DNA from: Siphonodentalium dalli
Taxonomy: Eukaryota; Mollusca; Scaphopoda; Gadilida; Siphonodentaliidae
Reading direction: 5' to 3'
Length of the DNA stretch: 64,000 nucleotides
NCBI GenBank assembly: GCA_032622095.1
Contig: CP136061.1
Span: 124,632,754-124,696,753 of the forward strand
Below are positions 1 to 9,802 of this stretch, piece by piece; the stretch's first letter is position 1; every line of letters begins with the position of its first letter. The position numbers were made by a program, and so were the translations under genes. The notes beneath the pieces are model-generated. The model made no database searches, had not been told where the DNA came from, and saw nothing but the letters and a program-made list of their open reading frames with translations.

Positions 1-1504
1 CGCAGCAAGGAAGGTCTCTGGTGATTCAGACGACACAATATTATCATCCAGGTGGTTCCAGTCGATTGTGGTGCGAACAAAGAAGGAGTCTCGTATTGTG
101 CACAGTATAATCGTGGCACTTGGAAGCACTTGTTGTTTTTTGTTTCGTACTTCTTGACCAGGTTTGTTACTTGGTGGTCGCCGAATGTTTTTGATGTTAT
201 CTTTCTGGTCTCTCTCTATTTGGTGAGGAAGTTGTCGGATGGCATAGCTGGTACAAGGTTCATTACACCTTATAAAAGTACGACAGCCGCTGGATTTTTC
301 TCCTCTCATATAGTGGTGGTAGCTTTAGTTCATTGAGTATGGTCGTCATTGATCCAGAATGGTAGCTTCGATAGTCGTTTTTAATGAATCTCCCTGCCTT
401 CCTCTGTATTGTTTGTAGGAGATCAATTTCTTTTTGTTGGTATGGATCTGGAATGGTTGAGCCGTAGTCCCTGATGGACCGGACTAGGGATAAGTAGGCT
501 ATCTGTTTTAGTGTTCCTGGCATGAACTTTAGGTTGCGGCGTAGAAAGTCCAGTGTTGAGTTTACTTTCTTTGATATGTTGTTAATATGAGTTGTCCATT
601 TTAGGTCGTTTGAGATTTCTAGTCCGAGGTATCTGTTGTGTGCCACTTGTTTTAGGTTTTGTCCATATAGTTCGTACATCTTGTCAAGTTTCTTTTGCAT
701 GCTCATCACGTAGCAATTCTTTGCATTGAAGGACATTCCACAGTGTTTGGCCCATCCTTCAAGACTCTGCAGATCTTGTTGCAGTTGATGTTGGTCGTTG
801 ATGCTGTTTATTTGCCGGTAGAGTAGGCACTAGTCATCGGCAAAAAGTCGGACTGCGGATTTGACACTGTCTGGAATGTCGTTTATATGAAATAGGAATA
901 AAAGAGGACCCAGAACCGCTCCCTGTGGTCCACGTCAACTTCTTCTGATGTCTGTCCATCCAGTACTACTCTTATTTTCCTTTATGATAGGAAGCACTCT
1001 AGCCATGTGCGGAGTTGGCCACGGATCCCACACTGTTGTAGTTTGTAAAGGAGCTTCTTGTGAGGTACCGTGTCGAATGCTTTGGAGAAGTCTAGGATGA
1101 TCATGTCGACTTGTGTTTTTCTTATTATATGATTTTGTCAGGTCATCTATTGTTGTAAGAAGCTGTGATCTGAAGCCATGGTTGAGTTTTGTGAGGACAT
1201 TGTTCTTCTCGAGGTGTTTCAGCATGTGTTTGCAGATACAATGTTCCAACAGCTTAAAAGCAACAGACGTGAGTGTGTTTGATACCTGCGGTGTGTTTGA
1301 TACCTTTCTTGAAGATGCTTGAGATGTTTGCTTTCTTCCAGTCATCTGGTAGCTGTCCGGTGTCTATTGGGTATTGGAATATGCTTGCCAGGCCTGGACC
1401 GAGTTCTTCTGCGCACTCCTTAAGTATTCGGTTTGGTATGTCGTCTGGGCCAGCTGCTATGGATGGATTTAGCAGCTCGTTGAGTAGTTTAAAGTTTAAA
1501 GGGA
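1..1504 (-). mobile_element. CR1-like LINE fragment, reverse transcriptase to 3' part, open at left window edge
   Basis: Reading the minus strand from about 1500 down to 1 gives RT blocks in the expected order. First come 'AAGPDDIPNRILKE' and 'LPDDWKKANI', then a thumb/finger block with 'LEHCICKHMLKHLEKNNVLTK', then '[12 protein letters not shown]' and the catalytic LFADD near 833-844. After that come 'HNRYLGLEISNDLKWTTHIN', 'FLRRNL' and a C-terminal 'TIDWNHLDDN' near position 60. The frame is broken several times: a TAG directly follows the FADD at 830-832, and there are frame changes near 935-1100 and near 263. The copy starts abruptly at about 1500 (5' truncated, endonuclease absent) and runs off the left edge. 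Its blocks resemble those of the LINE at 9.6-15.4 kb, so both probably belong to one broad family. It is a dead relic. The CR1/Jockey-superfamily assignment rests on motif style, not on a tree. Confidence 0.85.
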
Positions 1505-1559
1505 GGTAATTTTGTACTTATATTGTCATTGTAAATATGGCAGACGAAATATAGTTTAG

Positions 1560-1823
1560 CGTTGCTGTCGTAAAAGAGTCGCAAATAGTTACAAAAAAGT
1601 TAGTTCAAACGATAAAATATCAGACACATTCGCTGATAACATTGGCGATAGTTTCGTCACCCGTAAGATAACAGCAAAAACGTGCGGCGAAGTGGCTACA
1701 GGCCATGAAGTTGATGGAACAACGCCGATGAAAGTGGTTGCCGACTTCAGGTGCCGGTATATTATTATCGATGTCGAAGAAGCCGAAAAAAAAATCGCCA
1801 ACCGAGGGAGAAAAGATGAATGA
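1560..1823 (+). other. unrecognised 87-codon open frame without ATG
   Basis: A frame opens after a TAG at 1557 and stays open to a TGA at 1821. Its residues look like ordinary soluble protein (for example 'KTCGEVATGHEVDGTTPMKV' followed by an acidic and lysine-rich tail 'DVEEAEKKIANRGRKDE'). It directly abuts the 5' truncation of the LINE at 1-1504, so it could be a piece of an older element or a host exon. I do not recognise a family. An open frame of this length can occur by chance, and no splice sites were convincingly seen. Confidence 0.2.
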
Positions 1824-4639
1824 TGCTTTCAAAGTGTTAATGTCAATGAAAAAAACACACTCTGCAAGATGTAGAGAATGACTTGATTGACCTGTTTATT
1901 TCTAAATAGTTCAGTTTTACACTGAACAATGTTAACACACTTGGGAAGAAAGTGATTTAAAAAACTGTCTGCTGTGCTATGGTGGTTCACTCCATTTCAT
2001 GAATTTTTAAGATCAAGAAGTCTGAAGATCCCAGAGTTGTTTCAAAGTTTCGAGGGACGTTATGACCCACATAAATTAAACCAAAGGTTCGTTTATCCAG
2101 GATGAGTTGATCAGGGACAAGCGACCCCAATATTTCCTATGAATTAACTCATGCAATATTTATTACGCCGTATTACATACATATGGTGTACAATGCGAAG
2201 CTGTTCTGGTGATGTCAGTGGGGACATGGAGGTTCTATTTTGTTTTTGTAGAAATGTGATTAAAAAGGTACTAGCAATTTCCGTACCGGTTAAACTTTTG
2301 CAGGATGTATGTATTCGCCGGTGTATTTCGAGGATATCTCATTTTGCAGTATGTAAATTTAATGACAGCGTTAAATGCGTTCGATATGCGAAACAATGGC
2401 TGGACAACTCTTGACGTGTTTATTGCAATGCAATGCATAATATAATGTTCAGGTAACTTTGCTGTACCGTAAAATGAGGTGACTTTCGACAGCGAGGTTA
2501 ATTCGGACAGTATGAATCTCTAAGGGTACAACCATCTAACACTTTCTTATGACACATGATTTTATAAATCCACTTTTGTTTTACTTGTCAGTCAACCCTG
2601 ACCTTCATTTTAAATGTTCTTTGAGCTCTAATACGTTCCAGATATTACTAGTAACGGTCTGTAACGCAGTTGAACGTTTTTCTTGTTTTTTTTTAATGTA
2701 CGTCAAAACTTGACGCCCTGATAATTGCATTAATCGAATGACACATTGAGTTAATGCATGTTCAAAAATGAGACAAAAAATATAACTCAACCTTTTGGAT
2801 TTTTCACATTGGAAACACCCTTTTGTGGGTCCTTAAAATTCCTTTGGGGTGACTTCGGACACTAGCCCAGGGTAAGCATCTTCCGCCACGACCGCTACTA
2901 TAGCCTATATATTCTATTTTACTATAAATGAAATGTGTCCAGGCTTGTAATTATGTCTAAAGAAGGTATACTTTGTATTATTCTTAAAGCCAATATAGCG
3001 ATGTTGTGATATTTGTTTTTATTACCACTTGGTGGTGTCCGAAATAATCCCGACAACGCAACACTGTGAACATATGTCTCCGTTGGAATGTAGACTAAAT
3101 GTCTTATTGCGAAGTTTCCGGAGTGTATTTAATCCGATTAGTAGATTTTTGGTCCGCATTTAGAGGTTTTCTGGTGTGGTGAAAGAGAAACTTTCAGTAA
3201 TTAGCCGCAGTTGTAAGGATTTGAATGATTAGTTGTTTTAACGGAATTCTGAGGTGGTGCTGTCATGAAACCTTGAAGGCATTATGACTATTTTAGTCTC
3301 CATAATCGGTGGTGGATGAAACCTTGTCGGAAAATATTTCATAATGACTCTCGAGGTTTGTTTGTAAATAATTCAGTGTTCAGCCGCCGTATATTGGCTT
3401 CTGTCAGTCAATTGCAAACCTCTATTTCGATAGAAATTAGAACAAATAACAAAGAAAAGATACATGGCAGCCGAAAACAATTCTAATGTCGTATAAGAGA
3501 ACCGAGAAACTAACAGTTTAGTGTATTTGCCGGGAGCTGGCAAAACGTCAACATAATAACATGTCACCCGTCAAGGCGTTTGTCATTATTTTTTGGCAAT
3601 GGGTGTTTGGTTATAACCAATACTATATAATATAACAAATAATATATTGGTGTATCAATGCAATGGCCATTGTTTTGCGATGAACCTTTCAACCAATTGG
3701 AACGTATGCGCCACTTGTGAACACATCATACGTGACGTACATGTATGTGTGTACATAATTCATAATTAGCGTAACTTTAGTTTGGCATGTTCGATTTAAA
3801 AACATTTTTCATACGCTTTCTCACCAAGCACATACTATATACATATACACACAAATTACATGTAATCAACTATATATACATGTAATACCTGTATACACAT
3901 TTTTCACAATCACTCCATTAAAGCTCCAACATATTTTATATATGCCTAATAATATGATCTAGATGGAGTTGCCATTACTGACTATGGTTTTCTTGTAAAT
4001 ATTGTGTAGCTATACACCAACAATACTGTCAAATAAATGGAGCTACATCATAAACTACTTGTTTGTCAAAATAAATCATTCGCTGGCCGCACAGCAAGCA
4101 GTGCATGACCACAAAATTCTCGAAAACAATTTTCAGTAATTTGACAATGTGGCCAATATTTCTCTGACTGTTCCATGATGATACATTTTGGGGTCACCTG
4201 ATGCTTCTTCTTTCTTTGTCCTTAGTAACCAAGCTATCTGTCCGTCAATCCAGCCATCAGTCAATCATACAATCTACCAAGTACCAATCATTCCAACCAG
4301 ACTGAAACAACATTCACAATGCATTCACCACCCAGTCCATCCATCGACCTTATTCACCCATCAGTTCAGTCTAAGTTTACTGAAGACCCACATATAAATA
4401 GTGGATATAATTACTTGCCATACATGTAGACTTTCCATTTCTTAAATCGCAGGATTACACGTCAGTGGCTTCAACCAGAACTCGCTATTAGTAGCACCAA
4501 GATAATAGTGTCCAATCGAAAGGATTAACGTAGCGTGATGTGACGTAAGTCGATAACAAATACTGCAAGCATTCAGAATGCATTGTCCTAACAGTATTTA
4601 CACTGACCTAGTAAGCCAGTGAATTCCATATGGGAGACT
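1824..4639. other. no gene recognised
   Basis: About 2.8 kb of AT-rich sequence with only short open frames. Near 4188-4397 there is a proline, serine and histidine rich low-complexity stretch (CATC/CCATC-like repeats). No family, RNA gene or clear transposon terminus was seen. Confidence 0.5.
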
Positions 4640-4714
4640 CGCATATATAGTAGAATGCACTGGAACAGGATCGTTAATGCTGCACCAGCGTGACTCACGT
4701 CATGAAAGGGTTAA
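4640..4714 (+). repeat. right-end remnant of the TTAA-flanked MITE family
   Basis: The segment ends 'CATGAAAGGGTTAA' at 4701-4714. Just inside it reads 'AATGCTGCACCAGCG', closely matching the right end at 40586-40627. Only the right terminus is recognisable. It belongs with the better copies at 15984-16244 and 40355-40628. Confidence 0.55.
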
Positions 4715-4776
4715 AGACTATAGAACATACATGCATGCACTTAATAATTCTGTGTTTTAATTGATTTTTCTACATG

Positions 4777-5386
4777 TCGAGGACCAAATTGATGATCTTA
4801 CTGACTTGCTTATAATGCCATGGATGATGAAGTTCACGGAACCCAATGAAGTTTGGCCATGATATTTGACCAATATCTAAAATCCTTGAAAAAACAACAA
4901 GATCGGGCGAGTAACTCACAATGCTGAAGAACCTATACGGTTCCCCGATATGGATTACTCTCTGGAGAACATTGATCGTGTGCTCGTTGTAGAACCAGAA
5001 TACGCAACAATAAATGACATCATCGTGAAGTGAGAGCCATACGAGCCTATGGCTCTGTATGAATTTGAACCTACTGATAAAAGTTATTGGCGAAAGTTTA
5101 TTAGCAACCTGAAATTTAGTTCTAAAATTAAGCTTTATAGTTACTACTATGGTAATTTTCTTGGAACTGTCCACTTTCTATGGAAACTACCTGAATATAG
5201 TTATGGTTACAGTGATAGTTATGAATATATTATCAGCTATCAGTAGTATATGCGAATCGGGGCTTGCGGAATGAATTTTATAACAAATACCAAAAGTGTG
5301 CAAAACTGGAGCCAGCTGTTTTGTTGAGTTTCTGACTGATGATGCCAGCAGAGGGTGAGGTAGGTAATTAAAAGACTTGAGAGTTA
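4777..5386 (+). other. degraded possible coding stretch, unassigned
   Basis: Broken open frames on the plus strand read like protein ('EDQIDDLTDLL', 'PIRFPDMDYSLENIDRVL', 'EPTDKSYWRKFISNLKF') but change frame and contain stops. They lie directly upstream of the DDE-like pseudogene that starts at about 5387, so they could be its eroded N-terminus. A 134-codon minus-strand open frame (4770-5174) covers the same DNA, and I see no family signature in it. Confidence 0.25.
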
Positions 5387-7720
5387 TTCCTCACCCTTGA
5401 TGATCCAGCACTAATATTGGACTTGAGAAAATTGAACGGAAATGTTCAGAGCACCAATTTCAATCCATTTTGGGAAGAATTTGATAAATATTTTAATGAA
5501 ATAACTCTATCTGTATAGGAGCGACAACATGGCCGTCAGTTATTATTACCATTTGCGGTCAGTGTAGAAGAACTAGTAAGAACAATAGCTGATCGTTTAC
5601 CAGTGCGAACGACTATCCCGTCGACTGAGTGGGCCCGTCTTCAGTTTGTGCCATCACACACAACTAGAGCTATGCAGCATACAGGCAAATTCGATGTGAG
5701 ATTCAGAATAGGCAAGTTCGAGGAAATCATGTTGACGCTCATTTCGGTGCCAGTGAGCTGAGGTATCTTAATTAAATAGTTCTCTGTTAAGTGACGAGAT
5801 CACGTGAATTTCATCTGGCTTGACGACAAAGCAATAGCTCCAATACGGCCTGATCTACCGAAAACCCGCAAATTATCTGCTATATAATTGAACTTGTTTT
5901 AGGTAGATAATCTGCTTAGAATCGACTCATTTCGAGTCGATGTGCTGAAATGAGAGCTTTATAACGACTCACAATGAGTCGATTCTAAGCAGATTATGTG
6001 CGGAAAATGACAAAAATAAGCCAACCCCCGACTTCTCAGGTATATGCGCTTTGAGTTTTCACTGTGGCCCGCTCCATAAAACGAAATAACGGGTATGATC
6101 CATTATCTACTTATTTCACAATCAAATAATCAAATTATGTACCTATTTCACATTATATGTCGATTATGTGCTGATTTGCGCGAGGATATGTTGTCCAATA
6201 TGGGACCGGGTTTGCCTGTGAGCACTAACGTGAGAGCTCATAATGCATCCTTTGGACCATCTTCCTCTAAAGATCAACTTTCTGCACTTGATTATGACTT
6301 CTACATTGCAGGTGCAATTCCATCTGCAGCGTGCAAATGTGATATTCCGGACGATATGACTTCTTCAGGGACTGTGCATGTGACAGTGAAAGATAAAATA
6401 TTGAGCTCATCAATGCTACAGACATGGTTGTGAGTTCGTTAGTATGGTCAGGAAAGGATATTCTAAGGATGGAGTTGATGATGCAATTCCAATTTTGGTA
6501 AATTACACAGATGGCGGCCCTGATCACAGGACAACATATGGATCCGTCCAGTTAGCATCAATAGCAGTAGTCATGCAATTGGGTCTAGATTGCTTAATTA
6601 CAGCAAGGACAGCGCATATGGCAAGCTCGGCCAACTTAGCCGAAAGAGCAAACGCTATTCTAAATCTTGGACTCCAAAAACGTTGCGTTGGAGCGATATA
6701 TGATGACTGACAATTTAGAACTCAAATTGAAGAAGGTTTCTTCATTGGATGACGCTAGGAAATTATCAGAGCGATATCCAGAATTCAAAAGCGGTCTTGT
6801 TAAGTGTATTGGAGCTGTTCTGAGAATTCTGGAAAGCCGATTATCTTAACTTCAGTTGAAAATTGAAAGCCTTCTGATTGACGAAGCAGCTACTGACATT
6901 GAAGTAGATGACTTCTTCCAAATCATCAAATATCTGATCGATTCAAACACTGATAGAAACAAACTGACAGCGGCTGCACTAGTCAATCATCAAAACTGTC
7001 ACAGTTCATGGAAGTATATTGTCGGAAGAGACACTATGTTTCAAATAAAGAAATGCTTACCTTCTGTCAAAGGCAAATGGTGGTACTGCATTATAAATCA
7101 TCACAGGTTACCAGAAGATGTGTTCGAACAGATACATTTTGTACCCGACCCAACCACCACTGGTGATGGATCGTCTTACCTATCATTCAGTGAAGTGTAT
7201 GGCCAAGACACAGATGATTCAAAGCTCCCCTCTCTGCTGAATATTCCTGAAGCTTCCAAGGCAGATTCGGTCAATAGGAACTTGCTCTCAGCCAACAATG
7301 TTCGTGATGTGATTTACTGCGTGGAGTGTAAGACCACGCTATGTGTACAGGAATACCAAATTAAAACACGAAGAGTTACAAGCGTTAAAAGCTATTAAGG
7401 CTTTTTCAGGACGTTTTCGAATAAATAGTAGTAGTTCTTGAGTCAATTATATGTAACTCACAAATGGAGACAACTTTTTATTGCAGCAAGACATTACAAA
7501 CTGAACCAGTATGTTTCCACTGGAGTTTCATGATGACATCCAACGATATTAAAGACATATTATGTACTTGTTCAGGTGCGTGAAACTGATAAGTTAGTAT
7601 TCGGGCGCTATGCCAACTGGAGGAATGTAACATTCTACTAACATCTCCGAAAATGTGAAGCAAATCGACCATACCACTCCACAGAATACATCGTCAGAAC
7701 TACGCTGAATTGTAAATATT
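5387..7720 (+). pseudogene. DDE/integrase-like protein of an uncharacterised invertebrate family, broken copy
   Basis: The frame begins 'LDDPALILDLRKLNG' (about 5398). It continues through 'STEWARLQF' and 'MQHTGKFDVRFRI', then 'WLDDKAIAPI' (about 5824-5850), is split by a MITE, and resumes with 'PVSTNVRAHNASF' at about 6215. Then follow 'YTDGGPDHRTTYGSVQL' (6499-6549) and 'LAERANAILNLGLQ' (6637-6678). The C-terminal region 6856-7398 has 'CHSSWKYIV', 'LPEDVFEQIHFVPDP' and 'SFSEVYGQDTDD'. Cys pairs and zinc-ribbon-like remnants run to about 7700. Blocks of this type recur in hypothetical proteins of many marine invertebrates. I read LDDK, TDGGPDH and the AER glutamate (44 residues after the first D of DGGPDH) as a possible DD..E RNase-H triad; that is inference. 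The copy has stops at about 5518, 5760 and 6433, and frame changes near 6705 and 6850, so it is not functional. Confidence 0.7.
5858..6200 (+). mobile_element. MITE family M1, copy 1 (inserted in the DDE-like pseudogene)
   Basis: The sequence from 'CCGAAAACCCGCAAATTATC' to 'GCGCGAGGATATGTTG' aligns along its length with 35760-36107 and 56745-57065. Shared landmarks are 'ACTTGTTTTAGGTAGATAA', 'GCAGATTATGTGCGG', 'TTTTCACTGTGGCCCG', 'CCATAAAACGAAATAACGG' and 'CGATTATGTGC'. The first 150 bp form a hairpin, because 'GCAGATTATGTGCGG' inverts the left end. The imperfect termini 'CGCACATTATC' and 'GATTATGTGCG' are inverted. It interrupts the coding frame between 'PIRPDLP' and 'PVSTNVRA', so it arrived after the host element. 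Confidence 0.75.
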
Positions 7721-8044
7721 TACTACTCGATTCGGGACGCATCCATCGGCGATAAACTAACGAAAACGATTTCGCCATCACTGCATTTAATTCATATATA
7801 AGAATGGCGGTGTGTGTGTGTTGTTAATTTGGATATACTATTTGTAAAACTTTTACTTTGAACAAGTTTATTCTCCATTTATATTTGATCACCTTACCGG
7901 AGTGTTTCACATCACTTTAAGCGCAGTATACTACCGTGAGACCAATATGCATCAGCTGTAAAGATGCCGGTCATGAGATTGTGGTTCGTGGTAAAAGGAA
8001 TGCCAAGAAACCAAGAACTAAATGAAGGAGGAATACCTACCTGA
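7721..8044. other. no gene recognised
   Basis: Unassigned AT-rich spacer between the DDE-like pseudogene and the outer arm of the large inverted repeat. It contains a short (GT)n run near 7808-7820. Confidence 0.5.
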
Positions 8045-8226
8045 TATGACTTCTTTCGAAACACAATCGGGCTCTTGCTTAGGTAAAATATAGTAGGTCT
8101 TTGTGATAACATGCTGTTTACGCGATGGTCATGGTATATATGAACGAAACTTTATGCGTTTTAATGTTTTTCTGTTTACGGTGATTGGAACAAATATGAA
8201 TATTTTCGACAACTAAGGCCTCACGT
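8045..8226 (+). repeat. large inverted repeat, left outer arm
   Basis: This is the reverse complement of 16249-16425. Matching landmarks include 'CTTGCTTAGGTAAAATATAG', 'AACATGCTGTTTACGCGAT', 'TTTTCTGTTTACGGTGATTG' and 'CTAAGGCCTCACGTG'. The match fails outside about 8045, which I take as the outer limit. Confidence 0.85.
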
Positions 8227-9102
8227 GTCGTTAATCCTACAGTTTTCTCGTGTGTCCCCATTTGCGCTGAACATTACTCACACAGCAAGCGGGCAGACCA
8301 GAGCGTTACAATGCTATTAAACATGATATTATATCGTCTCACTTGTTGTGTGAACATCAAAACGAACCGTTGATACGACCAAAATACGGTCATTATCCGG
8401 GACACAGCATAGCACGTATGGACAGAACCTCATTTTCCACACCAGAAGGGTGCATTCAGACACGATATAGACACTACAGTATAGATACATATTGGTATTG
8501 ACAATCAATTTGGTTTATTTTGTTTATGTTTTTTTTATATCCATTGTTTTATTTCTTCAATGGCAGGAAATACCTCAGTTAAGTTTTATAATTTGAATAA
8601 AACATTGTTTTCACAATTCTGGTAACATTCTTGTACGTTCCATTGTTTATCGATCATTCGGGTGACGAAAAGTGTTTTTTCCCCCGTCCTGCATCTACTT
8701 TTTCCCCGCCGAGTGTTCGTAAACCAGCTTATTAAATTGCAGTGGCCTAAGGTATATTATAATTTATATTATTTGATTGAGTGTTACATTGTGTGAATTT
8801 GACGACGACTCGGTTGAATATAAACTCCAAACCGCCAATATACATGTAACGAACACCATGTTACCATGCACAATAAGTATGTTCTGCCGACAGTCCTGCT
8901 CATTCATATCAATTTGATATTTATTCCGGAAGACTGATCAGTCAAACTTCTCAAAACCTCAAAATTTCCAGTATGTCCTGATCTCCGTAACTCTTCAAGA
9001 TAAAGGACGTCGTGAATAGCAGTCACACAATACGACGAAGCTTAGAATGGTTGTCTTGATTTCCCTTGTGTTTGGCGGCTTGATACCTTCTAGTATATGC
9101 CA
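8227..9102. other. insertion inside the left arm of the large inverted repeat, content unknown
   Basis: These 876 bp have no counterpart in the right arm, where outer and inner segments are separated only by about 70 bp plus a 261-bp MITE. I see no coding frame or termini I can name. A poly-T run lies near 8528. Confidence 0.5.
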
Positions 9103-9645
9103 CAGGTCCCCAGAACAAAAATTGACCCCACCCCCAATAATACTTAATCCTATAAAAAGGTATCCAACTTGGCCCGGCCTAATTTTTTATTATTTTTACA
9201 ATGTCCACAATCAGGTTAAAATACACCAACATAATTTTTGTAACATAAATGCCTCATAATATAGTTAGAAAGATATGTTATTACTCTTCAATTTGATGCA
9301 TCCCCTGTAAAAATTGGTTAAGAAAAACTCTGGTTATGAGCACAGGTCTGACGCAAACCGACTGTAAAATTTCACTCGTTCGATATGATGTCCGCTAAAC
9401 TCGATCAAAAAGTGCGATTTTTACACCGACTTGGGCTTCAAAAACACAATAAACGGTTAGTAGAATATATAAATTATACACCATTAGCAGCGGAATTGTT
9501 TACTGACCCACCCAAACCAATCACGCTACATCACGGCATCGTATCTCTCGTATTTATTGAAAAATTCAGTTTCATAAACCCGGAAGGAAAGTGAATTGTT
9601 CCAAAGGCAGCCATTTTGCCGTGGTCGGCTATGTGTGCTCTCTAT
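9103..9645 (+). repeat. large inverted repeat, left inner arm
   Basis: This is the reverse complement of 15390-15917, with few differences. It includes a 69-codon open frame (9385-9594) that is also open in the right arm (15428-15637 minus) with only about four residue changes. The short frame most likely survives because the arms are similar, not because it is a gene. The match stops at 'GTCGGCTATG'. Confidence 0.88.
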
Positions 9646-9802
9646 AGTTCATACCCAACACAATATATAACGAAGAAGTAGTGTATACTACTGTATATAC
9701 GCTCTAAATATTTATGGAGTTATATTTCTGTCCATATGTATGTTTTCAAATCGGCATTCGTGTATTTATTTAACTATATATTGTGTTGCATAAGAACTAT
9801 AA

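Noticed and set aside
4770-5174. 134-codon minus-strand gene
   Set aside because: No domain. The plus strand of the same DNA reads as a decayed coding stretch next to the DDE-like pseudogene, so the minus frame is probably a shadow.
9385-9594. 69-codon frame conserved in both inverted arms as a possible gene
   Set aside because: Conservation is explained by similarity of the arms over their whole length, including non-coding parts; no domain or codon-level constraint is visible.
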